Positions 1 to 8,072 of a stretch of 29,932 nucleotides of DNA are shown piece after piece. The stretch covers positions 788,352 through 818,283 of the forward strand of contig NW_005434655.1 in assembly GCF_000315625.1 (NCBI RefSeq), given 5' to 3'. The stretch's first letter is position 1. Each line of letters opens with the position of its first letter. Position numbers and translations under genes: made by a program. The notes under the pieces were generated by a model. The model made no database searches and was not told the DNA's origin. It saw only the letters and a program-made list of their open reading frames with translations. This stretch comes from Guillardia theta CCMP2712. Lineage: Eukaryota; Cryptophyceae; Pyrenomonadales; Geminigeraceae.

Positions 1-154
1 GGGGACCTGGAAGGTTGAGATTGTGTTTGTCGTTCCAAAGGAGAATCTCTACAAGTTCAGAATGAAATGTGTGGAAGACGAATTTATACTTAAACAGTAC
101 GGGTGGACACGCGACTCTCAAGTAGTTGCAATGAACTCCAGACCGCAAGGATAG
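1..154 (+). CDS. CR-family (Crinkler/RHS-type) protein, copy 0, 3' end only
   Basis: This is the last 50 or so codons of the family described under copy B; the rest lies outside the window. The frame opens at base 2 and ends at TAG 152-154. It encodes the C-terminal end of the PD-(D/E)XK-like nuclease domain, finishing in NSRPQG like every other copy. It differs from the other copies by a change giving MKCVEDE instead of MKRVEDE. It is followed by the family's shared 3' flank with an AATAAA at 236-241. Whether the missing upstream part is intact cannot be seen. Confidence 0.85.
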   Translation, partial: GTWKVEIVFVVPKENLYKFRMKCVEDEFILKQYGWTRDSQVVAMNSRPQG

Positions 155-743
155 AGCCGACAGATCGATGAGGGAAGAAAGAGGGGAGTCGCGGCCCCCA
201 GAAGCCTCCCTTGCATCATGTGATAGAGTGCCTTGAATAAATACATCCCCGATACCAACTCTGACACTACCTCATCTCCACAGCCTTACGCACGTCACTA
301 ACCCTCATCTCTCCTCCTTCCACAGGTGCGTGCCCGGCGCCTTTTGAAGGACGCGATCCTGGTGATGATTCGTGTTCCCTGCCGATTCTCAGAGAAGGAA
401 CGATGGCATGTAAGCCGACAAGGATCAGCGGGCGTGAGGTAGGTCCTTCTGACGTCTTGATCTTACTTGATGCCACCGATCATCACAAGCGTCTCGTTAG
501 GCTCAAGGCATTTTGCTCAAGACCTCAACCAAACCCAAACATTGCTTCAAGCTGAGAGCGAAGCAGGACATGCGGAGCAAAGATGCGATACTTGCTGATC
601 TTGCGAAATCCCTTTGTATCGCGACTACACCCTTTCCGACTCTAGCTCAGTCGCCTCTTGCCTCATGCTGGTAATTTCTGCCTTCATGCTGGCGAACAGC
701 TTACTCACTCTCTGTGATGACTTGAATGCAGCCCGTGCTGCAT
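155..743 (+). repeat. Shared 3' flank of the CR genes, copy 0
   Basis: Bases 155 to about 497 recur in inverted orientation after copies A, B and D; bases up to about 700 recur after A and B only. The flank holds AATAAA at 236-241, 82 nt after the stop codon, so it probably includes the 3' UTR and polyadenylation site. It lacks 4 nt near 453-460 compared with the other copies. I see no convincing coding region in it. It forms part of the inverted-repeat arm 1-1407. Confidence 0.8.
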
Positions 744-1167
744 TCACACATTGGTTGTTTGGCATGCTGGAAGGAATACCCGCACCTTCCGACAAGTCCC
801 CGTTGCCTTACTTTTCTCAACAAGCTGCAAGATCTTGTCACGAAATACATCATTGAAATACATCTGTTCATACACATGATCTCTTTGCCTCAGCTCAGAT
901 ATGATCTTAATCTGTGTGTTGTCCGTGCAGCTATACTCCATATGAAATTCCCTTATAGATTTTTCAATTTCAACAACTCGTTTCTCTAAGGACTTGACTC
1001 GGACATACAGGCTTTGCTCCATCTTTCTTTGCCCTTACATTGCAGAGGTAAATGGAAAACACTCTTACATAAAGGACCGACAACCCACCGCCGATGAACC
1101 CGAGGGGGACACCCGCGGCAAGGCGCTTCTCCTGCATCGTGACACCTACAACGCGAGGCACATTCAT
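744..1167 (-). CDS. Small membrane/coiled-coil protein, two exons (copy 1)
   Basis: I do not recognise the family. Exon 1 (1167-1069, 33 codons) starts with MNVPRVVGV and carries a short glycine-rich hydrophobic stretch (GVPLGFIGGGLSVLY) that could be a membrane segment. A GT-AG intron of 46 nt (1068-1023, starting GTAAGAG) joins it to exon 2 (1022-744), which begins MEQSLYVRV. Exon 2 encodes a charged heptad-like segment (KSLEKRVVEIEKSIREF) consistent with a coiled coil. The protein is the same as that of the inverted copy at 4155-4578. The splice model is mine; it is supported by the intron length matching the short introns elsewhere in the window. The C-terminal exon structure beyond KSKATG is uncertain. 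Confidence 0.5.
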
Positions 1168-1407
1168 TCTGTTTGTAATGACCAGTAATCAATAAATTTG
1201 TTCGTTTTTCTTATCGTTTGCTTCTCTCAGTTGTGGACTAACGACATAATCCATGAAATTCATGGACTGCGATCGTGCAAGAAGTCAGTAGAGAGGAAGA
1301 GGGTAGAAGGGGAAGAACGCATACGGCTGTAGAGATGTGCTTTCTTGTCGTTTGAGTCTGTCCGCAGCCATTCGCTTGAGGGCTTCCAGCAGCATGTGCG
1401 GAGGAAT

Positions 1408-1966
1408 TGAAATCTCACAGCTTGTCAATGATCAGACGATTCTAGATGGTCTTTGAGGAGGGCAGGAGAGCTCCGCGCTCAAGTCAGCGTACCCTGCTCT
1501 CGCACTTGGCCGTTACTTGCCCCAGCCTCCAAGATCAACCTAGGAGCCAACCTATGGCTATCTTGACTTCGGCTCCATGATAAATCCGGGTCCACGTCGA
1601 TCATCACAACATCTTGTCCCTTGTGAGCAGTCGGTCACTCCCTTCCATGTTGTCAATGGCACGGTCCGCACCTTTTGTCGAAAGAATTCTGCTATGTAAG
1701 CCCAGCTGCCATAATGCTGAGCGCGAACAGCCTGAAGCAGCTTCCTCGGATCACCAGGACAACGTGCTGGTTGAAGCGGAACCCTGACTCCCACTGGGCG
1801 TCTCGGCTGCCCAAATGCACTTCGTCGTCAGTCCTACTCTTCCTTCCACTATCCTCTTCCGCCTCAAACTCCAACGCAGCTGTCACGCACCGATGAGTCA
1901 AACGATCCACTAACTTCAACCCGCGCAGAAGCTCAAAGATCTGTTCTCACATTACATCCAGCTAAG
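1408..1966. other. Unique segment between repeats, with a possible Myb-like relic
   Basis: This sequence occurs once in the window. On the minus strand, around 1670-1740, a short frame reads LLQAVRAQHYGSWAYIAEFF followed by RQKVRT. This resembles the second half of a Myb/SANT repeat, which typically has a W-x2-IA-x2-F pattern followed by basic residues. The frame is interrupted on both sides and no complete Myb repeat can be built. I treat it as a possible exon relic at low confidence. Nothing else is recognisable here. Confidence 0.25.
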
Positions 1967-2519
1967 TAGGCTGTTCGCCAGCATGAAGGCAGAAATTACC
2001 AGCATGAGGCAAGAGGTGACTGAGCTAGAGTCGGAAAGGGTGTAGTCGCGATACAAAGGGATTTCGCAAGATCAGCAAGTATCGCATCTTTGCTCCGCAT
2101 GTCCTGCTTCGCTCTCAGCTTGAAGCAATGTTTGGGTTTGGTTGAGGTCTTGAGCAAAATGCCTTGAGCCTAACGAGACGCTTGTGATGATCGGTGGCAT
2201 CAAGTAAGATCAAGACGTCAGTGTGAAGGAACTACCTCACGCCCGCTGATCCTTGTCGGCTTACATGCCATCGTTCCTTCTCTGAGAATCGGCAGGGAAC
2301 ACGAATCATCACCAGGATCGCGTCCTTCAAAAGGCGCCGGGCACGCACCTGTGGAAGGAGGAGAGATGAGGGTTAGTGACGTGCGTAAGGCTGTGGAGAT
2401 GAGGTAGTGTCAGAGTTGGTATCGGGGATGTATTTATTCAAGGCACTCTATCACATGATGCAAGGGAGGCTTCTGGGGGCCGCGACTCCCCTCTTTCTTC
2501 CCTCATCGATCTGTCGGCT
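1967..2519 (-). repeat. Shared 3' flank of the CR genes, copy A
   Basis: This is the same flank as at 155-700 and 4619-5171, following the stop of CR copy A on the minus strand. It is in direct orientation with the 4619-5171 copy, at an offset of 2652 bp. It carries the complement of AATAAA shortly after the stop. No gene is evident. Confidence 0.8.
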
Positions 2520-3977
2520 CTATCCTTGCGGTCTGGAGTTCATTGCAACTACTTGAGAGTCGCGTGTCCACCCGTACTGTTTAAGTATAAATTCGTCTTC
2601 CACACGTTTCATTCTGAACTTGTAGAGATTCTCCTTTGGAACGACAAACACAATCTCAACCTTCCAGGTCCCCCCTTGCTCAATGCCCAAAGATTGCAGA
2701 CACTCATACATGAACCGCAATTTAAGGTCATGGGTCTCCGCAATGGTTACCTGTATGAAGCGCACCAACTTGTCATTCGAGTCCAAAATCACTGCATCAT
2801 AGCCCCCCGGATTCCATTTCAACGGCTTCAGGCACAACCTTGCTTCTCCTTGCTTCAGAGCCTTCTGGACTTCGCTTGCTTCAAGAGGTATTACGCTACA
2901 CCTTTGCCAGTCGTCGTGCTGCTCGGACTCGGCTTGATTCTCTGACCTGAGGTTGACCTGCAGCCCTGGATCTCGTCCTATCCGAGCAAAGAACAGCATC
3001 TCAAACAAAATCCCCCGAAGAGACGGATTCTCAGTCATGCCAGGGAGCTGCTCAATCTTCCTCACAAACGATTCTCCGAGCTTCTCTGCTAGCTCCCTGG
3101 CAACAAACCTACTGATAAAAGTCCAGTACACCTGGTTTCCGATTCGATACTTCCCATGCAGCCGATTGACAAACTGCTTTGACCGGTCGCCCACGTTCAT
3201 TTCAAAGAGCGTCGTGAAATTAGAGACAGAGTCCATCGCTGCACAGAGATCTTGGATAGCTTGATCTGTCGTACATTCGAACATATGGCGGCATGAGCCT
3301 CCAACAATCTGATACTTTGACTCGACATCTCTCGACCTTGTCTCCTCCGAGCTTTCTTCCGCATCCAAGCTCCATTTCATTACACCGGCCACACTCTTGT
3401 AGAACATTTCGTACTTTATGGCCTCCTGGTACTCCTCCAGTGCCCACGAGTACACCATCAACTCCTCTACCTTCTCCATTCTATCGAGCTCAATTTTTTT
3501 CTTTTCTCGAGAACTCATCGACGTCGTGATGACAACCCGCCGGTTTTCCCGGTCCTTGTGAAGCCACCACATGCATTCACTGAGCGCCAGATCATGTACA
3601 TCCTGTTGGTAACCGTCCAAGGACACAAGATACTTCTTCTTGCCCTGAGACCATTCTCTTAGGACCCATCTCAGCATCTCTTCTGCACCATTGCGTGGCA
3701 AATCAGCGATTCTCAAAACTCCATCATCAACTTGGAGCACTTGAACTGAACTCCACTTCCACAGCCGCACACACATCACCATCCATCCCTCCTCCATGCT
3801 CAGCGATTGTATAAAGGACATGGTCGTCGACGACTTCCCCGTCCCTGGAGGCCCTAAGATCCAACCCAGACTCCCGTCCTTACACACTCTGTCCTTAATG
3901 AACTCCCACTGCTCATTCCTCCGCACATGCTGCTGGAAGCCCTCAAGCGAATGGCTGCGGACAGACTCAAACGACAA
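2520..3977 (-). pseudogene. CR-family P-loop NTPase + nuclease, copy A, lacking the coiled coil
   Basis: A continuous 485-codon frame covers the NTPase and nuclease parts of the family. Visible motifs are Walker A GPPGTGKS (about residues 42-49), a Walker B-like strand ending in LDG (D121), and the nuclease core with G-x-x-x-E, then YDAV (D394) and IQVT (Q409-T411). The coiled coil and the C-x2-C segment of copies B and C are missing. The first 20 residues come instead from sequence shared with the repeat arm 1350-1407, so the 5' end is a chimeric junction at 3914/3915. The frame opens with TTG and a stop (TAG) lies just upstream. The first ATG comes after Walker A. I therefore call it a 5'-truncated copy, unless an upstream exon is spliced in. 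Confidence 0.75.
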
Positions 3978-4154
3978 GAAAGCACATCTCTACAGCCGTA
4001 TGCGTTCTTCCCCTTCTACCCTCTTCCTCTCTACTGACTTCTTGCACGATCGCAGTCCATGAATTTCATGGATTATGTCGTTAGTCCACAACTGAGAGAA
4101 GCAAACGATAAGAAAAACGAACAAATTTATTGATTACTGGTCATTACAAACAGA

Positions 4155-4578
4155 ATGAATGTGCCTCGCGTTGTAGGTGTCACGATGCAGGAGAAGCGCC
4201 TTGCCGCGGGTGTCCCCCTCGGGTTCATCGGCGGTGGGTTGTCGGTCCTTTATGTAAGAGTGTTTTCCATTTACCTCTGCAATGTAAGGGCAAAGAAAGA
4301 TGGAGCAAAGCCTGTATGTCCGAGTCAAGTCCTTAGAGAAACGAGTTGTTGAAATTGAAAAATCTATAAGGGAATTTCATATGGAGTATAGCTGCACGGA
4401 CAACACACAGATTAAGATCATATCTGAGCTGAGGCAAAGAGATCATGTGTATGAACAGATGTATTTCAATGATGTATTTCGTGACAAGATCTTGCAGCTT
4501 GTTGAGAAAAGTAAGGCAACGGGGACATGTCGGAAGGTGCGGGTATTCCTTCCAGCATGCCAAACAACCAATGTGTGA
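4155..4578 (+). CDS. Small membrane/coiled-coil protein, two exons (copy 2)
   Basis: This is the inverted duplicate of 744-1167, encoding the same protein. Exon 1 is 4155-4253, the intron is 4254-4299 (46 nt, GTAAGAG to AAAG) and exon 2 is 4300-4578. The glycine-rich hydrophobic stretch of exon 1 and the coiled-coil-like exon 2 are unchanged. The gene lies divergently from CR copy A, with their starts about 180 bp apart. The function is unknown. Preservation of the frame in both copies may simply reflect recent duplication, so it is weak evidence of selection. Confidence 0.5.
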
Positions 4579-4618
4579 ATGCAGCACGGGCTGCATTCAA
4601 GTCATCACAGAGAGTGAG

Positions 4619-5171
4619 TAGGCTGTTCGCCAGCATGAAGGCAGAAATTACCAGCATGAGGCAAGAGGTGACTGAGCTAGAGTCGGAAAGGGTGTAGTCG
4701 CGATACAAAGGGATTTCGCAAGATCAGCAAGTATCGCATCTTTGCTCCGCATGTCCTGCTTCGCTCTCAGCTTGAAGCAATGTTTGGGTTTGGTTGAGGT
4801 CTTGAGCAAAATGCCTTGAGCCTAACGAGACGCTTGTGATGATCGGTGGCATCAAGTAAGATCAAGACGTCAGTGTGAAGGAACTACCTCACGCCCGCTG
4901 ATCCTTGTCGGCTTACATGCCATCGTTCCTTCTCTGAGAATCGGCAGGGAACACGAATCATCACCAGGATCGCGTCCTTCAAAAGGCGCCGGGCACGCAC
5001 CTGTGGAAGGAGGAGAGATGAGGGTTAGTGACGTGCGTAAGGCTGTGGAGATGAGGTAGTGTCAGAGTTGGTATCGGGGATGTATTTATTCAAGGCACTC
5101 TATCACATGATGCAAGGGAGGCATCTGGGGGCCGCGACTCCCCTCTTTCTTCCCTCATCGATCTGTCGGCT
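4619..5171 (-). repeat. Shared 3' flank of the CR genes, copy B
   Basis: This flank follows the stop codon of copy B and is nearly identical to 1967-2519 in direct orientation and to 155-700 in inverted orientation. It includes the complement of the AATAAA signal, about 80 nt past the stop. No coding potential is recognised. Confidence 0.8.
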
Positions 5172-7571
5172 CTATCCTTGCGGTCTGGAGTTCATTGCAA
5201 CTACTTGAGAGTCGCGTGTCCACCCGTACTGTTTAAGTATAAATTCGTCTTCCACACGTTTCATTCTGAACTTGTAGAGATTCTCCTTTGGAACGACAAA
5301 CACAATCTCAACCTTCCAGGTCCCCCCTTGCTCAATGCCCAAAGATTGCAGACACTCATACATGAACCGCAATTTAAGGTCATGGGTCTCCGCAATGGTT
5401 ACCTGTATGAAGCGCACCAACTTGTCATTCGAGTCCAAAATCACTGCATCATAGCCCCCCTGATTCCATTTCAACGGCTTCAGGCACAACCTTGCTTCTC
5501 CTTGCTTCAGAGCCTTCTGGACTTCGCTTGCTTCAAGAGGTATTACGCTACACCTTTGCCAGTCGTCGTGCTGCTCGGACTCGGCTTGATTCTCTGACCT
5601 GAGGTTGACCTGCAGCCCTGGATCTCGTCCTATCCGAGCAAAGAACAGCATCTCAAACAAAATCCCCCGAAGAGACGGATTCTCAGTCATGCCAGGGAGC
5701 TGCTCAATCTTCCTCACAAACGATTCTCCGAGCTTCTCTGCTAGCTCCCTGGCAACAAACCTACTGATAAAAGTCCAGTACACCTGGTTTCCGATTCGAT
5801 ACTTCCCAGAAAGGTCGCCCACGTTCATTTCAAAGAGCGTCGTGAAATTAGAGACAGAGTCCATCGCTGCACAGAGATCTTGGATAGCTTGATCTGTCGT
5901 ACATTCGAACATATGGCGGCATGAGCCTCCAACAATCTGATACTTTGACTCGACATCTCTCGACCTTGTCTCCTCCGAGCTTTCTTCCGCATCCAAGCTC
6001 CATTTCATTACACCGGCCACACTCTTGTAGAACATTTCGTACTTTATGGCCTCCTGGTACTCCTCCAGTGCCCACGAGTACACCATCAACTCCTCTACCT
6101 TCTCCATTCTATCGAGCTCAATTTTTTTCTTTTCTCGAGAACTCATCGACGTCGTGATGACAACCCGCCGGTTTTCCCGGTCCTTGTGAAGCCACCACAT
6201 GCATTCACTGAGCGCCAGATCATGTACATCCTGTTGGTAACCGTCCAAGGACACAAGATACTTCTTCTTGCCCTGAGACCATTCTCTTAGGACCCATCTC
6301 AGCATCTCTTCTGCACCATTGCGTGGCAAATCAGCGATTCTCAAAACTCCATCATCAACTTGGAGCACTTGAACTGAACTCCACTTCCACAGCCGCACAC
6401 ACATCACCATCCATCCCTCCTCCATGCTCAGCGATTGTATAAAGGACATGGTCGTCGACGACTTCCCCGTCCCTGGAGGCCCTAAGATCCAACCCAGACT
6501 CCCGTCCTTACACACTCTGTCCTTAATGAACTCCCACTGCTCATTGAAGCATTTCCTGCAGTAGAGCACCCGCTGCCTTCCTTGTCCAGAGCTGTGCTGA
6601 TCCCAAAACGACCCATCGAGACAAAAAAAATTTCCCTCCTCCATATACCCCACCGCGTCACGATTCCGAGTTATCTCCTTCCAAGAGATGTGGTTCTCTC
6701 TCTCTCGGAGACCTTTCCAATCCTTTCGGAGCTCCTCCTTCTCCTTCTCCAGTTTCTTCTCCTGGTCTGCAAGGTCCTTCAGAACATCCTGCCAGTACTC
6801 CTTGATTTCGCCTTCAAGATGAAGTTTCCACATGGCCTCAGTCTTATCATTTCGGATCTTCTCCTCCTTCTTTCGGAGCTCCTCCTTTCGGAGCTCCTCC
6901 TCCTTTCGGAGCTCCTCCTTTCGGAGCTCCTCCTTCTCCTTCTCCAGTTTCTTCTCCTGGTCTGCAAGGTCCTTCAGAACATCCTGCCAGTACTCCTTGA
7001 TTTCGCCTTCGAGATGAAGTTTCCACATGGCCTCAGTCTTATCATTTCGGATCTTCTCCTCCTTCTTTCGGAGCTCCTCCTTTCGGAGCTCCTCCTTCTC
7101 CTTCTCTAGTTTCTTCTCCTGGTCTGCAAGGTCCTTCAGAACATCCTGCCAGTACTCCTTGATTTCGCCTTCGAGATGAAGTTTCCGCATGGCCTCAGTC
7201 TTATCATTTCGGATCTTCTCCTCCTTCTTTCGGAGCTCCTCCTTTCGGAGCTCCTCCTTCTCCTTCTCTAGTTTCTTCTCCTGGTCTGCAAGGTCCTTCA
7301 GAACATCCTGCCAGTACTCCTTGATTTCGCCTTCGAGATGAAGTTTCCACATGGCCTCAGTCTTATCATTTCGGATCTTCTCCTCCTTCTTTCGGAGCTC
7401 CTCCTTCTCTTGTCGAAGCTCCTCTTCCTTCTTTCGGAGCTCCTCCTCCTTCTCTTTTCGAAGCTCCTCCTCCTTCTTTCGGAGCTCCTCCTGCTTGTTC
7501 CCTTGTACTCTCTTGCTGTTACGGGCGGACTGCTCATCGTCGCCCCCATCTTGCCTGCCGCGTTTCGTCAT
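5172..7571 (-). CDS. CR-family (Crinkler/RHS-type) coiled coil + P-loop NTPase + PD-(D/E)XK nuclease, copy B
   Basis: The frame is open to 7634, but only GTG is available there. The first ATG, shared with copy C, is at 7571 (MTKRGRQDGG). A basic N-terminus (KRGR...SKRV) could be a nuclear localisation signal. Next comes a long charged coiled coil with four copies of a unit containing IRNDKTEAM and EIKEYWQDVLKDLAD. A segment with YCRKC (C-x2-C) follows, then Walker A GPPGTGKS (about residue 364 from the ATG), Walker B-like LVSLDG, and the nuclease core (LFEML, YDAV, IQVT). Crinkler/RHS-type proteins are known to pair a P-loop NTPase with a restriction-like nuclease and are proposed to derive from transposon proteins. 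The activity here is inferred, not shown. The copy lacks 8 residues (24 bp) near 5808 relative to A and C. A secreted or host-targeted role cannot be judged, since no signal peptide is visible. Confidence 0.8.
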   Translation of the reverse strand: MTKRGRQDGGDDEQSARNSKRVQGNKQEELRKKEEELRKEKEEELRKKEEELRQEKEELRKKEEKIRNDKTEAMWKLHLEGEIKEYWQDVLKDLADQEKKLEKEKEELRKEELRKKEEKIRNDKTEAMRKLHLEGEIKEYWQDVLKDLADQEKKLEKEKEELRKEELRKKEEKIRNDKTEAMWKLHLEGEIKEYWQDVLKDLADQEKKLEKEKEELRKEELRKEEELRKEELRKKEEKIRNDKTEAMWKLHLEGEIKEYWQDVLKDLADQEKKLEKEKEELRKDWKGLRERENHISWKEITRNRDAVGYMEEGNFFCLDGSFWDQHSSGQGRQRVLYCRKCFNEQWEFIKDRVCKDGSLGWILGPPGTGKSSTTMSFIQSLSMEEGWMVMCVRLWKWSSVQVLQVDDGVLRIADLPRNGAEEMLRWVLREWSQGKKKYLVSLDGYQQDVHDLALSECMWWLHKDRENRRVVITTSMSSREKKKIELDRMEKVEELMVYSWALEEYQEAIKYEMFYKSVAGVMKWSLDAEESSEETRSRDVESKYQIVGGSCRHMFECTTDQAIQDLCAAMDSVSNFTTLFEMNVGDLSGKYRIGNQVYWTFISRFVARELAEKLGESFVRKIEQLPGMTENPSLRGILFEMLFFARIGRDPGLQVNLRSENQAESEQHDDWQRCSVIPLEASEVQKALKQGEARLCLKPLKWNQGGYDAVILDSNDKLVRFIQVTIAETHDLKLRFMYECLQSLGIEQGGTWKVEIVFVVPKENLYKFRMKRVEDEFILKQYGWTRDSQVVAMNSRPQG
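6725..7395 (-). repeat. Coding minisatellite in copy B coiled coil (4 units)
   Basis: Four in-frame repeats of about 160-190 bp encode the coiled-coil unit of copy B. The sequence between units is built from smaller GAGCTCCGAAAG-type blocks (ELRKE/ELRKK) of varying number. Units differ by few bases, for example AMWKL against AMRKL. Confidence 0.9.
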
Positions 7572-7784
7572 TGCAGCTGAAGTGAGAGAATTATTTTTCA
7601 ACTCAACAAGAGAGAGGGAAGCTTGTTGTCCCACATTTGAAATTTAAGGGCATTTTATGAGACTTGATTTGAAAAAGCTTGGGGCGGCCGGGCAGAAACT
7701 GACCGGTATCAGAAGCGTAGCGTTTTTACTATTCCAATGGTAGTCCAATGGGGTATTGTTTAAATTTCTCTCGATGGCTGCAAA

Positions 7785-7899
7785 AATGGCGTGTTGGATA
7801 TTTTAAAATGGAGGAGGCACCTGCCACTGGAGCAGGGGGAGCAGGGGGGGGAAGGTTCAGCAGCACGATTCAGCTTGCTTTGCAGTCATTCTGGGAGGC
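7785..7899 (+). repeat. Inverted 115-bp copy of the retroelement 5' end
   Basis: These bases are the reverse complement of 12176-12290, the 5' end of the retroelement ORF, including its ATGGAGGAGGC start region and an 8-G run. The element is therefore bounded by inverted repeats. This copy continues into unrelated sequence after 7899, so it is a truncated fragment, not a second element. Confidence 0.9.
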
Positions 7900-8072
7900 C
7901 TCTTCATCGAACGATCAGTAAACTCTGGGTAGAAATCGATCGATGGTCACTCTCGGCCTCGCAAGACTCGATGTCATCAAGTTGATGAAACTACCCGGTC
8001 CAGGATCTTTCGTCATCAAGGCATCAAGTTGATTCGGAAACTTGGAAGTTGATCAATCGATTTCTACCCGGC
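7900..8072. repeat. Retroelement 3' flank with a 14-bp inverted repeat
   Basis: No gene is seen. GGGTAGAAATCGAT at 7927-7940 is the exact reverse complement of ATCGATTTCTACCC at 8056-8069. The 115-bp loop contains the phrase CATCAAGTTGAT twice. It may be a 3' UTR structure of the retroelement or the relic of another small insertion. Confidence 0.6.

Larger units (their letters stand above)
1..1407. repeat. Left arm of a large inverted repeat
   Basis: The sequence from the window start to 1407 is the reverse complement of about 3915-5326, with a few substitutions and a 4-nt indel. The arm contains CR copy 0 (end), the shared 3' flank, the small two-exon gene and the near-palindrome CCATGAAATTCATGG at 1251-1265. 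It ends abruptly at 1407/1408. The repeat may extend left of the window. Confidence 0.9.
3915..5326. repeat. Right arm of the large inverted repeat
   Basis: This is the reverse complement of 1-1407. It includes the start of copy A's frame, the near-palindrome at 4057-4071, the small two-exon gene and the 3' end of CR copy B. The arms differ at very few positions, so the duplication or gene conversion is recent. Confidence 0.9.
5165..7712. repeat. Left arm of the B/C inverted repeat
   Basis: This stretch is the reverse complement of 12387-15152. It covers the whole of copy B and its upstream region as far as a shared GACCGGTATCAG. The main differences are coiled-coil unit number (4 against 5), the 24-bp deletion in B and the 11-bp deletion in C. 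Beyond 7712 the arms differ for about 70 bp and then match again at 7785-7899. Confidence 0.85.

Noticed and set aside
6582-7580. Leucine/serine-rich frames opposite the CR coiled coil
   Set aside because: They are antisense shadows of the GAG/AAG-rich coiled-coil repeat; the sense frame has recognised domains.
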